From: Arenibacter echinorum
Lineage (GTDB): Bacteria > Bacteroidota > Bacteroidia > Flavobacteriales > Flavobacteriaceae
NCBI RefSeq assembly: GCF_003259375.1
Contig: NZ_QLLN01000004.1
Coordinates: 498,495-562,494, forward strand
Reading direction: 5' to 3'
Length of the DNA stretch: 64,000 nucleotides
The position numbers and the translations under genes are program-made. The stretch's first letter is position 1. Each line of letters opens with the position of its first letter. Positions 9,221 through 17,635 of the stretch are shown here, piece after piece. The notes below the pieces were generated by a model. The model was given only the letters and a program-made list of their open reading frames with translations, did not search any database and was not told where the DNA came from.

Positions 9221-9595
9221 TTACAAAAAGGTGTGAAAGGGATAGATAATGGTAAGCGCGTCCAAACTAGCAATAATTTGGACCTCCCTTTTTAAGGACA
9301 TAAGCTCCTTTTCCTTGAGTACGGAGAGGCAACTTATAACATTGGGATAAAATAAATTGAGATTTGGCCTTAGTTCGTTGACCGTTGGCAATTTATAATT
9401 GCCTTCTGCCAGGAGCATGGTATGCCCAGAGTTCGGCATCTCGTAGGTTAAATGATGGTCCGTTTGGATCTCACCATTAACCCCGGCTTTAACTTCTTTG
9501 ACTTCCTTGGCGGTAGCCAACGAGACCTGGCCTATACCAAATAAGAGTATAAAAACCAGAAACCTCATAAAATGTAAGCACCTTGATACTTTCAT
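9221..9595 (-). CDS. Small secreted protein of unknown function
   Basis: The 124-residue frame starts with a plausible signal peptide (RFLVFILLFGIGQVSLATA) after a nine-residue lead. The ATG at codon 10 is an equally good start. The rest (TYEMPNSGHTMLLAEGNYKLPTVNELRPNLNLFYP) matches no family I know. It lies between an anchored unknown protein and moaC with no clear operon link. Coding status is likely because of the signal peptide, but moderate because of the small size. Confidence 0.5.
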   Translation of the reverse strand: MKVSRCLHFMRFLVFILLFGIGQVSLATAKEVKEVKAGVNGEIQTDHHLTYEMPNSGHTMLLAEGNYKLPTVNELRPNLNLFYPNVISCLSVLKEKELMSLKREVQIIASLDALTIIYPFHTFL

Positions 9596-9651
9596 ACCAC
9601 AAATATATATAGAGTTATTCTAAAATATTTGTTAAAAATTATAGGTGTGGA

Positions 9652-10083
9652 TTATTCATTTGTACCAATATCCGACTTACCCCCCGTTTTCCTCAACAAC
9701 CTAATATTTTGAATTTCAATGCCTTTGTCTATAGGCTTTAGCATATCGTACATATTTAGGGCCACTATACTTGCCCCATGCATGGCCTCTACTTCTACCC
9801 CGGTCTTGTAAATGGTCTTCACCGTAATCAATACCGTAATCTGCAGACCTTTTATGGAGTATGATATATCCGTGTATTCTATGGGCAAGGGATGACAGTC
9901 CGGCAATAGGTCCGCCGTCTTCTTTACTCCCAATAGCCCGGCAGCCTTGCTCATGGCGAAAACATCACCCTTGGGTACCGTGTTATTTTTTATGGCCAAT
10001 ATAGTATCCTCTGAACTTACTTGGACAATTGCTTGGGCAATTGCGGTGCGTAACGTAGCCTTTTTATGGGTAATATCTACCAT
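9652..10083 (-). CDS. moaC: Cyclic pyranopterin monophosphate synthase
   Basis: The 143-residue protein is MoaC, which converts the GTP-derived intermediate made by MoaA into cyclic pyranopterin monophosphate in molybdenum cofactor synthesis. Signature motifs are VFAMSKAAGLLGVKKTADLLPDCHPLPI and TGVEVEAMHGASIVALNMYDMLK. They include the catalytic Lys and the conserved Asp-Cys-His-Pro segment. Length is slightly shorter than the usual ~160 residues. It starts 2 bp after moaE, so the pair is translated together. No moaA, moaD or moeA occurs in the window. Confidence 0.92.
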   Translation of the reverse strand: MVDITHKKATLRTAIAQAIVQVSSEDTILAIKNNTVPKGDVFAMSKAAGLLGVKKTADLLPDCHPLPIEYTDISYSIKGLQITVLITVKTIYKTGVEVEAMHGASIVALNMYDMLKPIDKGIEIQNIRLLRKTGGKSDIGTNE

Positions 10084-10085
10084 TT

Positions 10086-10529
10086 TTATTTATTTACTTT
10101 CCATTGATAGGAATCATCCTTAAAAACTTCCTTACCAAAAATAGGAACCTGGTTTTTTATTTCCTCCACAACATGGTGTAAGGCCTCAAAAACTTCTTTT
10201 CGATGGGGCGAAGACACAAAAACAAACAGGCATATTTCTCCCGCGTTTACCCTTCCCAAACTGTGATATATATGCATACAGCTTAAGTTATATTTGGCAA
10301 AGGTAGCCTCCCTAATTTCATGAAACTTTATATTGGCCATTTCCTTATAGGCCGTATATTCTATTGCGGCCACTTCCTGCCCGTCAATTAGATCTGCCCG
10401 TACCTGGCCCAAAAAAATATCGTGGGCCCCAATCGTGGTTTTGGACTGGTGCTTTGCAATGGAATTGGCAATGAACTCCGGGCTTATTGCACCTTCTACA
10501 AATACATTTTTGATTTTGCTCTTTTCCAT
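10086..10529 (-). CDS. moaE: Molybdopterin synthase catalytic subunit
   Basis: This 147-residue MoaE (start ATG at 10529; an upstream TTG at 10553 would add 8 residues) is the large subunit that, with MoaD, puts two sulfurs into the pterin precursor. Motifs seen are GAHDIFLGQVRAD, IEYTAYKEMA, HSLGRVNAGEICLFVFVSSPHRKEVFEA and the C-terminal PIFGKEVFKDDSYQWKVN with its catalytic lysine. It precedes moaC by 2 bp. Immediately upstream (11 bp) lies the C-terminal end of a broken reading frame, so the operon may have lost its 5' part. Confidence 0.92.
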   Translation of the reverse strand: MEKSKIKNVFVEGAISPEFIANSIAKHQSKTTIGAHDIFLGQVRADLIDGQEVAAIEYTAYKEMANIKFHEIREATFAKYNLSCMHIYHSLGRVNAGEICLFVFVSSPHRKEVFEALHHVVEEIKNQVPIFGKEVFKDDSYQWKVNK

Positions 10530-10540
10530 AAGCAGTAAAT

Positions 10541-10807
10541 TTAAGAAAAACAACCCGTAGTAGTATCAATGGGCGACCTGAATCTACTCCTCAATACATT
10601 GGACAAATCCCTAGCTAATTCCAATCCTATGTGCGTAACCACAAACTCCATCTTATGTACAAACCAGGAGTTCATAGGACTAAGCCCTGGATTATCCTCT
10701 TTTCTATAATTGAGCTCTATACCTTGGACATCTTTGGGGTATCCAAATTTTGAGGAAAAAAGGAGGAAAGCCTTAACTCCTATAAACCTTGATATGCAAA
10801 TTATTCG
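10541..10807 (-). pseudogene. Possible C-terminal remnant of a gene upstream of moaE
   Basis: A minus-strand frame is open from just after a TGA at 10808-10810 down to a TAA at 10541-10543, about 88 codons, with no credible start before an internal ATG. The translated text (segments such as VKAFLLFSSKFGYPKDVQG and NSWFVHKMEFVVTHIGLEL) reads like a real protein end rather than random sequence. It ends only 11 bp before moaE, as an operon partner would. I do not recognise the family. It may be the leftover of a gene cut by the insertion of the 10.8-13.3 kb segment. Confidence 0.35.
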
Positions 10808-11010
10808 TCATCGTTTCATCAAAAAAAAGTATATGCCACAGGACCTCTTATTTGGTTAACCATTTTAGGAGGAAAATGATAAAAATCCTCATCTATTTCC
10901 CCTAAAACTACGTTTCAAGGACCCATGAGTAGACAAGAGCCGGAAAAGTGCCTACTAAAGCATTAGCCTAAGGCAAAAGACTTATATATTAACTACCGCT
11001 TAACAGGAGT

Positions 11011-12024
11011 TTAATTGTATGTTTTTAACTTTGAGACAATCTCAGAACCAATAATTTCTATTGACTTCATTAACATCTTATGGTCCGAAATGGCATCCAT
11101 TTGAAGTGTAATTTTTTCTAGACCTCCTAAAGCTTCACTATGCCGCCATATTTTATCAACTATTTCTTGAGGGTCGCCCACTAATAAAGCTCCATTTAAA
11201 CTATTTTGAGCATCAAATCCGGCTTTTGAAACCGGGGGGAAACCTCTTTCCTTACCTATTTTATCAAACATTTCCTTATAACTAGGGTAGAAATCTGAAA
11301 CGGCTTCTTGTTTAGTTTTCCCAATATATCCTATTGAGTGCATTCCCACTTTCAGCTCGCTTTGAGCAAATCCTGATTTTTTGCCGGCTTCTCTGTATAA
11401 ATCAACCAAAGGTCTAAAGCGATGGGTCTCTCCTCCAATAATTGCCACCATTAAAGGCAATCCCAGCCTACCTGCTCTTTCAAAAGAGGATGGTGTACCA
11501 CCCACTCCTACCCAAATAGGCAATTTGTCTTGTTTAGGACGAGGATAAATCGCTTGATTATTTAATGCAGGCCTGTATTTTCCTGACCAGTTGACCACTT
11601 CATTATCTCTAATTCTTAAAAGTAGATTTAGCTTTTCCTCAAATAGTTCGTTATAATCTTGAAGGTTTAATCCAAATAATGGATACGCATCGGTAAAAGA
11701 CCCTCTCCCTGCAACTATCTCGGCTCTTCCTCCTGAAAGCAGGTCTAAAGTAGCATAATTTTGAAATACCCGCACCGGGTCCGACGCGCTTAATACAGTA
11801 ACTGCACTACCTAATCTTATATTTTTGGTCTTGGCTGCCGCTGCGGCCAAGATCATAGACGGGGCGGAGTCCAAGAAGTCTTTTCGGTGATGTTCTCCTA
11901 TACCAAAAAAACTCAAACCTGCTTGGTCTGCTAGCTCTATTCTCTCCAACAGCTCTTGTAGCGCTTTAGAACCATCTTTGTGATTATTGGGCGATGCCGC
12001 AAAACTATCAATACCTATTTCCAT
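11011..12024 (-). CDS. LLM-class flavin-dependent oxidoreductase
   Basis: The 337-residue protein belongs to the bacterial luciferase-like monooxygenase superfamily. It has a TIM barrel with GIGEHHRKDFLDSAP near residues 41-55, IRLGSAVTVLSASDPVRVFQNYATLDLLSGGRAEIVAGRGSF and a C-terminal GDPQEIVDKI flavin-region motif. Such enzymes use reduced FMN or F420 to oxidise small molecules. The substrate is unknown. It lies in the short segment with DoxX and a Crp regulator. The sequence is slightly more AT-rich than the fucose genes, in line with a different history. Confidence 0.85.
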   Translation of the reverse strand: MEIGIDSFAASPNNHKDGSKALQELLERIELADQAGLSFFGIGEHHRKDFLDSAPSMILAAAAAKTKNIRLGSAVTVLSASDPVRVFQNYATLDLLSGGRAEIVAGRGSFTDAYPLFGLNLQDYNELFEEKLNLLLRIRDNEVVNWSGKYRPALNNQAIYPRPKQDKLPIWVGVGGTPSSFERAGRLGLPLMVAIIGGETHRFRPLVDLYREAGKKSGFAQSELKVGMHSIGYIGKTKQEAVSDFYPSYKEMFDKIGKERGFPPVSKAGFDAQNSLNGALLVGDPQEIVDKIWRHSEALGGLEKITLQMDAISDHKMLMKSIEIIGSEIVSKLKTYN

Positions 12025-12270
12025 ATTTTGCTATTTCTAAAACTATAATAAAACCTACACATTGAAACTACCTTTTACTTTAAGCAGTTCTTGCTATTTG
12101 CCGTCTGATAAAGATAATAAGACTAACAATACCAATAATTTATTCTACAATAGTTGCTTTTAATAGGGATTCAGTAGGTATTCCATCAACTAATTTAACG
12201 AGCACTCGAGAAAGTCCGATAGAGTGATAAACTAAACTTGATGGTGTATTAGAAAAGAACTATGCTCTTT

Positions 12271-12678
12271 TTACTTTGCTAGAATTGGTGTTTTTTTACT
12301 CCTTCCCCAAGTGATAAATAGGGCAAAAGCAAGTAACACAATGTTCATTCCTATAGCCGTAAATTCACCTCTTGAAACATGAAAAATAGCAGCTAACACC
12401 ATTATCACGGCAAGACCTATGGCTGCCCAAACAGTTAAAAAAGGTTTGAATCGAAAAATGGAAGGTATTAATAAACCTAAGCCCCCTAATACTTCACTTA
12501 TTCCAATAAAACGCACCAATCCTACAGGTGTGGATGTTACCCACGGAAGTGATTCTGCCAACGCATCCAAGGGTTGGGAAGCTTTCATTAATCCTGCCAT
12601 AATAAACATAGCGGCCAATATTCCTTGTGCAACCCACAATGCTATATGAATTGCTTTGTTCTTTTTATAATTTGTCAT
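12271..12678 (-). CDS. DoxX-like family membrane protein
   Basis: This protein has about 135 residues from the ATG at 12678; an upstream ATG at 12711 would add 11. It has four hydrophobic helices: ALWVAQGILAAMFIMAGLMK, VGLVRFIGISEVLGGLGLLI, FLTVWAAIGLAVIMVLAAIFHV and MNIVLLAFALFITW. The first helix carries the typical DoxX GLxK pattern and the second an E in the membrane. DoxX-like proteins are associated with thiol and redox stress in some bacteria, but most have no assigned role. The divergent distance to the Crp-type regulator (about 80 bp) makes it a likely regulatory target. Confidence 0.8.
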   Translation of the reverse strand: MTNYKKNKAIHIALWVAQGILAAMFIMAGLMKASQPLDALAESLPWVTSTPVGLVRFIGISEVLGGLGLLIPSIFRFKPFLTVWAAIGLAVIMVLAAIFHVSRGEFTAIGMNIVLLAFALFITWGRSKKTPILAK

Positions 12679-12758
12679 TTCTCTTTTATTTAATTGATGT
12701 ACAAAATTCAATCTTTTAGAGAACCTATGCCTTGATGTACATCAAGAAAAAAAAATGA

Positions 12759-13283
12759 CTATTTTCTATGGGAAAGTTCATTTCGAACACGACTCAATGC
12801 TTCGGGTGTAATACCTAAATAGGAGGCTATCATTTTTAAAGGAACCCTTTGAATAATGTTTGGATAGGTTTGAATAAAATGCTCATATCTATCTATGGCA
12901 TTAGAACTCATTAACATTATAATCCTAGCCTGCATTGTATTTAATCGTCTCAATAGAGCATCAATGTCCGGACCTCTTTCCATTAATTCCTCTTTGGAAG
13001 CCACTTCCAGGACAGCGTCTTCAATGACGTCTATATAAAGTTGACAAGGGGTGTTGGTCTCGCAAATGTCGGCTACCAACCAATTTTCAGGTCCAAACAT
13101 ATAAATATGTTCCTTGCCTTTATCATCAATAGTATAGCTACGCAGTAAACCACTTTCAACAATATACGCTTTGGTGTTTATGTCCCCCTTGCGTTGTAAA
13201 ATGTCTCCCTTTTTTACCGTTATTTTTTTCAATGGTAGTTCTATTTTTGGTCGGTCCAAAATGGCATAAGCCAATTTGATCAT
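12759..13283 (-). CDS. Crp/Fnr-family transcriptional regulator
   Basis: The 174-residue protein has an N-terminal cyclic-nucleotide-binding jelly roll (VKKGDILQRKGDINTKAYIVESGLLRSYTIDDKGKEHIYMFGPENWLV) and a short C-terminal helix-turn-helix (LKMIASYLGITPEALSRVRNEL). No cysteine cluster for Fe-S binding and no strict cAMP-binding signature is visible, so the effector is unknown. Flavobacterial proteins of this short type often control adjacent DoxX/oxidoreductase genes, and here both follow on the same strand, about 80 bp and further downstream. Confidence 0.85.
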   Translation of the reverse strand: MIKLAYAILDRPKIELPLKKITVKKGDILQRKGDINTKAYIVESGLLRSYTIDDKGKEHIYMFGPENWLVADICETNTPCQLYIDVIEDAVLEVASKEELMERGPDIDALLRRLNTMQARIIMLMSSNAIDRYEHFIQTYPNIIQRVPLKMIASYLGITPEALSRVRNELSHRK

Positions 13284-13544
13284 ATACCAGTAACTATATA
13301 TCTACTTTAGAATAACTAATCTAAGGGATTTTAAAGACTTTTAATAATAATTAATATAGAACATAAGAATATAGAACCCTGTTATAATCAAATAGCTCTA
13401 GCTATGATACATTACACAGTTCTTGCACATACGGCAAAAACTAAAATAGAAAAAAAAGATTATCTGAGAGCTTAAAAAAAGTAACTATAGCCTAAAGAAG
13501 TATTACAAAAAAAGTAAACGTATTACTTCTGCTCCACTAAGTTC
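13284..13544. other. AT-rich spacer between the Crp gene and the tRNA-linked repeat
   Basis: No open frame of note is seen on either strand. It presumably holds the promoter of the Crp-type gene at its left end. Confidence 0.4.
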
Positions 13545-13698
13545 AGGCTTCGATCCGAAAGCTATCGCTTTTTGTGCTGCGCACATTTGGTTCGTGACCT
13601 CACCAAGAATCACTTCGTCTCCGCTCAGCACAGGCTTCGATTCAAAAGCTATCGCTTTTGGTGCTGCGCACCTTTGGTTCGTGACCTCACCAAGAATC
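13545..13698. repeat. 87-bp-period direct repeat including the 3' end of tRNA-Arg
   Basis: The ~67-bp unit at 13545-13611 recurs at 13632-13698 with about six mismatches. Both contain GCTATCGCTTTT, GTGCTGCGCAC and a shared tail TTGGTTCGTGACCTCACCAA. The second copy runs into the real tRNA-Arg. The first carries a 17-nt duplicate of the tRNA 3' end at 13595-13611. Such duplicated tRNA ends are typical of attachment sites, but slippage or a degraded tandem tRNA is also possible. Confidence 0.75.
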
Positions 13699-13753
13699 GA
13701 ACTTGGATCTAAAGTTTAGGAAACTTCTATTCTATCCGTTGAACTATGAGGCC
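13682..13753 (-). tRNA. tRNA-Arg (anticodon CCT)
   Basis: Read on the minus strand, the 72-nt gene folds as a full cloverleaf: acceptor GGCCTCA paired with TGAGGTC, D stem GTTC/GAAT, anticodon stem GAAGT/ACTTT around the loop TTCCTAA (anticodon CCT, reading AGG), and T arm CCAAG-TTCGATT-CTTGG. The discriminator base is A and CCA is not encoded. Its 3' end is duplicated in the adjoining repeat. Confidence 0.95.
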
Positions 13754-14001
13754 ATTCGCAGTTCAATATTTAAAACCGCGGGTGCAAAAGTAAAATTTAT
13801 TTGATAAAAAAACTCGATACTTTATGGATAGTTTTTGAATAATTGCAATGGACTGCGATTTTTCGATGTCTTTTTACCTTAAAACAGCTCGAAAATCCAG
13901 TTTTTAAGCCTCAAAATGCCGCATTTACTCACCAATACCCCCATTTGTTAAAATGTCAAATTTATAACAGGAGTATGGAGATAATTTTTTACATTGCTTG
14001 C

Positions 14002-14013
14002 TTAAACGTTTAA
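14002..14013. promoter_or_regulatory. Perfect LacI-type operator upstream of the kinase-isomerase operon
   Basis: TTAAACGTTTAA is a perfect 12-bp palindrome with the central CG step typical of LacI/GalR-family sites. It lies 30 bp upstream of the FGGY kinase start. A LacI regulator is encoded at 23336-24349 at the end of the same block, so it is the natural candidate to bind here (inference). Confidence 0.6.
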
Positions 14014-14043
14014 ATTAATTTAAATAACTCATCCAAACCACTT

Positions 14044-15729
14044 ATGCAAAACCGGAAATATACCCTTGGGGTCGACTATGGAACGGATTCTGTAAGGACC
14101 ATGATAATAGATACCAGCAATGGTAAGATTATGGGTCAGGCAGTTGCCTTATACGAAAGATGGGGCAAAGGCATGTACTGCCAACCGGAAACCAATCAGT
14201 TTAGACAACATCCCTTGGATTACATTGATGGCCTAAAAAAAGCAGTTAAAGAGGCCATAGCTCCCCTTTCCCAGGAAGTCATAAACGGCATAGCCGCTAT
14301 TTCCGCTGCCACCACCGGCTCAACTCCCATAGCTATCAACCAGGAGGGTACCCCCTTGGCAATGCTACCTGGCTTTGAAGAAAATCCCCACGCCATGTTT
14401 ATCCTTTGGAAAGACCATACAGCCGTTGGGGAAGCGAAAGAAATCAACGAATTGGCACACCACGAAAATGGCATTGACTATACCAAATACAGTGGTGGGG
14501 AATATTCCTCGGAATGGTTTTGGGCCAAGATCCTACACACCCTGAGAGTTGATGAAACAGTTCGCCAAGCAGCCTATTCCTGGATAGAACACTGCGACTG
14601 GATTCCGGCCCTCCTTACAGGAAACACCGACCCCCTAAGTTTAAAAAGAAGCAGGTGCGCGGCAGGACACAAGGCCATGTGGCACCCCGACTGGGACGGG
14701 TTACCTCCCGACGCGTTTTGGACAGAACTGGACCCTCTATTGACCGGATTAAGGGATAGGTTATATGCCGATACCTACACTTCCGACCATGCCGTGGGCA
14801 TAATTTCCGAAGAATGGTCGCAAATACTGGGCCTGCCCAAGGATGTCATTATTGGCACCGGTTCTATTGACGCCCATATTGGGGCCATTGGCAGTGCCAT
14901 AAAACCATATCATATGGTAAAAGTGATTGGCACCTCTACCTGCGATATGATTGTTGCTCCCACCGAAGAAATAGGAAAAAAAGCCATCCGCGGCATCTGT
15001 GGACAGGTAGACGGATCCATAATTCCACATATGATAGGGCTGGAAGCCGGGCAATCTGCCTTCGGCGATCTTTATGCCTGGTATAGGGAATTGTTGCTGT
15101 GGCCCGCAAACAAAATTATTGGGGACAGCAACTTATTGGATAGGGAAACCAAATCAAAATTGTTGGAAGAAATGGCCGATGGCATCCTTACCGAATTGAC
15201 TTTGGCTGCCAGTAAAATAGAAATCGACACTTCTGGAATAATTGCGCTCGACTGGATGAACGGCAGGAGAACGCCGGACTCCAATCAAAATCTTAAAGGA
15301 GCCATACAAGGCCTTACCTTGGGAACTACGGCCCCACATATCTTTAGGGCCCTGGTAGAAGCTACGGCATTTGGTTCCAAAAAAATAGTAGAACAATTCC
15401 AAGCGGAGGGTGTCCGTATAGACGGTATTATCGCGATGGGCGGAGTGGCCCAAAAGTCCGAATTCGTAATGCAGATCCTGGCCGATGTACTCAACTTCCC
15501 CATTCGCATAATTAAATCGGAACAGACCTGTGCCCTTGGTGCTGCCATGGCAGCAGCGGTAGCCTCGGGAATCCACAACACCTTTCTTGAAGCACAAAAT
15601 GCTATGGGCAGCGGATTTCAAAAAGAATATTACCCCATCCCCGAAAATGCAAAAAAATATATGGAGCTATATGACAATTACAACGCATTGGGCCACTTTG
15701 TAGAAACCCAAGAATTAGAGAAAGCCTAA
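14044..15729 (+). CDS. FGGY-family sugar kinase, ribulokinase (AraB)-like; probable L-fuculokinase role
   Basis: The 561-residue protein is an FGGY carbohydrate kinase of ribulokinase length (E. coli AraB 566). It has the N-terminal ATPase fold motif LGVDYGTDSVRTMI, GIAAISAATTGSTPIAI, the ISEEWSQILGLP and GTGSIDAHIGAIGSA segments and the C-terminal GIIAMGGVAQKSEFVMQILADVLN FGGY signature. AraB phosphorylates L-ribulose and related ketoses. Here it precedes L-fucose isomerase by 33 bp, with no AraA or AraD in view, so L-fuculose is the most likely substrate (inference). A LacI-type operator lies 30 bp upstream of its start. Confidence 0.85.
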   Translation: MQNRKYTLGVDYGTDSVRTMIIDTSNGKIMGQAVALYERWGKGMYCQPETNQFRQHPLDYIDGLKKAVKEAIAPLSQEVINGIAAISAATTGSTPIAINQEGTPLAMLPGFEENPHAMFILWKDHTAVGEAKEINELAHHENGIDYTKYSGGEYSSEWFWAKILHTLRVDETVRQAAYSWIEHCDWIPALLTGNTDPLSLKRSRCAAGHKAMWHPDWDGLPPDAFWTELDPLLTGLRDRLYADTYTSDHAVGIISEEWSQILGLPKDVIIGTGSIDAHIGAIGSAIKPYHMVKVIGTSTCDMIVAPTEEIGKKAIRGICGQVDGSIIPHMIGLEAGQSAFGDLYAWYRELLLWPANKIIGDSNLLDRETKSKLLEEMADGILTELTLAASKIEIDTSGIIALDWMNGRRTPDSNQNLKGAIQGLTLGTTAPHIFRALVEATAFGSKKIVEQFQAEGVRIDGIIAMGGVAQKSEFVMQILADVLNFPIRIIKSEQTCALGAAMAAAVASGIHNTFLEAQNAMGSGFQKEYYPIPENAKKYMELYDNYNALGHFVETQELEKA

Positions 15730-15762
15730 AAAAATAATAATTAATACAAGAAAATTTAAGTA

Positions 15763-17544
15763 ATGCAAAACAAACACAACCATCTAGGAGCAATACCCAA
15801 AGTAGGGATAAGACCGGTAATCGATGCCCGTTTGGGCGGTATAAGGGAGTCATTGGAACAGACCACCATGGCCATGGCCCAACGAGTCGCCGATTTTCTT
15901 TCCAACAATCTAAGAAACTATAACGGAACAAAAGTAGAATGTGTCATTGCGGACACCACTATTGGACGCGTACCGGAAGCACAAAAATGTGAGGAAAAAT
16001 TTCTTAGAGAAGGGGTAGGACTTTCCATCACAGTAACGTCATGCTGGTGTTACGGAACGGAAACTATAGATATGAACCCCACGCGACCAAAAGCCATTTG
16101 GGGATTTAATGGTACGGAAAGACCAGGGGCAGTATACTTAGCGGCCGCCTTGGCCGGACATGCCCAAAAAGGGGTGCCTGCCTTTAGTATTTACGGAAAA
16201 GAAGTGCAGGACAGCGATGACGAGAACATCCCTGAAGATATTCAAAAACTGTTATTGCAATTTACCAAAGCCGGATTGGCGGTGGCCATGATGAACGGTA
16301 AATCGTACCTATCCATAGGTTCTGTTTCCATGGGGATAGCCGGTTCCATAGTCAATGAAAGTTTTTTCCAGGATTACTTAGGGATGCGCAACGAATATGT
16401 AGATATGAGCGAGGTAAACCGTAGAATGCAAAACGGCATATTTGATCCGGAAGAATTTAAAAAAGCATTAAAATGGACCAAGGAGAACTGCAAGGAAGGT
16501 AAAAATTACAATGCAATAGACCTACAGAAATCCAGGGAACGCATGGATGAAGAATGGGAAACCGTTGTTAAAATGACCTTGATTTCCAGAGATTTAATGA
16601 TCGGAAACCCCAAATTGGCCGAATTGGGCTTCGGAGAGGAAGCGCTAGGGCACGGCGCCATTGCAGCAGGATTCCAAGGGCAACGACAATGGAACGATTA
16701 TATGCCCAATGGCGATTTTATGGAAGCCATCCTAAACTCTTCCTTCGATTGGAGCGGAATTCGACCACCATTTATGATGGCCACCGAAAATGACAGTTTA
16801 AACGGCATCTCCATGTTATTTGGTTATCTATTGACCAACCAGGCACAGATGTTCTCCGATGTAAGAACCTTTTGGAGTCCAGCTTCCATAGAAAGGGTTA
16901 CTGGTCATAAGCTTAAGGGCAAAGCAGCCAATGGTATAATCCACTTGATCAATTCTGGATCTTCAACGTTGGACGGTACAGGACAACAAGAAATAAATGG
17001 GAAACCGGCTATGAAACCCTTCTGGGAGATTTCGGAATCAGAAGCTAAAAAATGCCTGGAAGCCACAGACTGGCCACCAGCTATGTACGAGTATTTTGGG
17101 GGAGGCGGATACTCCTCCCATTTTGTTACCAAAGGCGAAATGCCCGTAACCATGTGTAGGATCAATGTGGTAAAAGGATTGGGACCTGTAATGCAAATAG
17201 TGGAAGGATGGACGGTAGAACTACCTGAGGAAGTACATAAAACTTTAGATGAGAGGACCAATCCTACCTGGCCCACTACTTGGTTCGCACCGAGATTGAA
17301 CCAAGATCAAGCATTTAAGGATGTCTATAGCGTTATGAACAATTGGGGAGCCAATCACGGCGCTTTCAGTTATGGCCATTTTGGGGACGAAATAATAACA
17401 CTTTGTTCCATGCTCAGGATTCCGGTAAATATGCACAATGTTGAACCCGATCGTATTTTTAGACCAAAGGACTGGGCTTCGTTTGGCATGGATCAGGAAG
17501 CTGCCGATTACAGGGCATGTAAGAATTACGGCCCGCTTTATTAG
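15763..17544 (+). CDS. fucI: L-fucose isomerase
   Basis: The 593-residue protein matches E. coli FucI (591 residues) along its whole length. Near-identical blocks include IGIRPVID-type [61 protein letters not shown] and GANHG. The manganese ligands and catalytic residues are in place: Glu342 in ATENDSLNG, Asp366 in SDVRTFWSP and the His of WGANHG near residue 530. It interconverts L-fucose and L-fuculose (and can act on D-arabinose). It follows the AraB-like kinase by 33 bp in one operon. No fuculose-phosphate aldolase is in the window. Confidence 0.96.
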   Translation: MQNKHNHLGAIPKVGIRPVIDARLGGIRESLEQTTMAMAQRVADFLSNNLRNYNGTKVECVIADTTIGRVPEAQKCEEKFLREGVGLSITVTSCWCYGTETIDMNPTRPKAIWGFNGTERPGAVYLAAALAGHAQKGVPAFSIYGKEVQDSDDENIPEDIQKLLLQFTKAGLAVAMMNGKSYLSIGSVSMGIAGSIVNESFFQDYLGMRNEYVDMSEVNRRMQNGIFDPEEFKKALKWTKENCKEGKNYNAIDLQKSRERMDEEWETVVKMTLISRDLMIGNPKLAELGFGEEALGHGAIAAGFQGQRQWNDYMPNGDFMEAILNSSFDWSGIRPPFMMATENDSLNGISMLFGYLLTNQAQMFSDVRTFWSPASIERVTGHKLKGKAANGIIHLINSGSSTLDGTGQQEINGKPAMKPFWEISESEAKKCLEATDWPPAMYEYFGGGGYSSHFVTKGEMPVTMCRINVVKGLGPVMQIVEGWTVELPEEVHKTLDERTNPTWPTTWFAPRLNQDQAFKDVYSVMNNWGANHGAFSYGHFGDEIITLCSMLRIPVNMHNVEPDRIFRPKDWASFGMDQEAADYRACKNYGPLY

Positions 17545-17635
17545 GCCTGTAAAAAGTTATTGGGACTTTATGGAACGACCATATTTTATATATTGAAGGA
17601 AATTAAAATTATGACCTCATCCTAAAACTAAACAT

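Noticed and set aside
14044-15729. Arabinose operon
   Set aside because: The kinase resembles AraB, but no AraA, AraD or arabinose transporter follows; fucI does.
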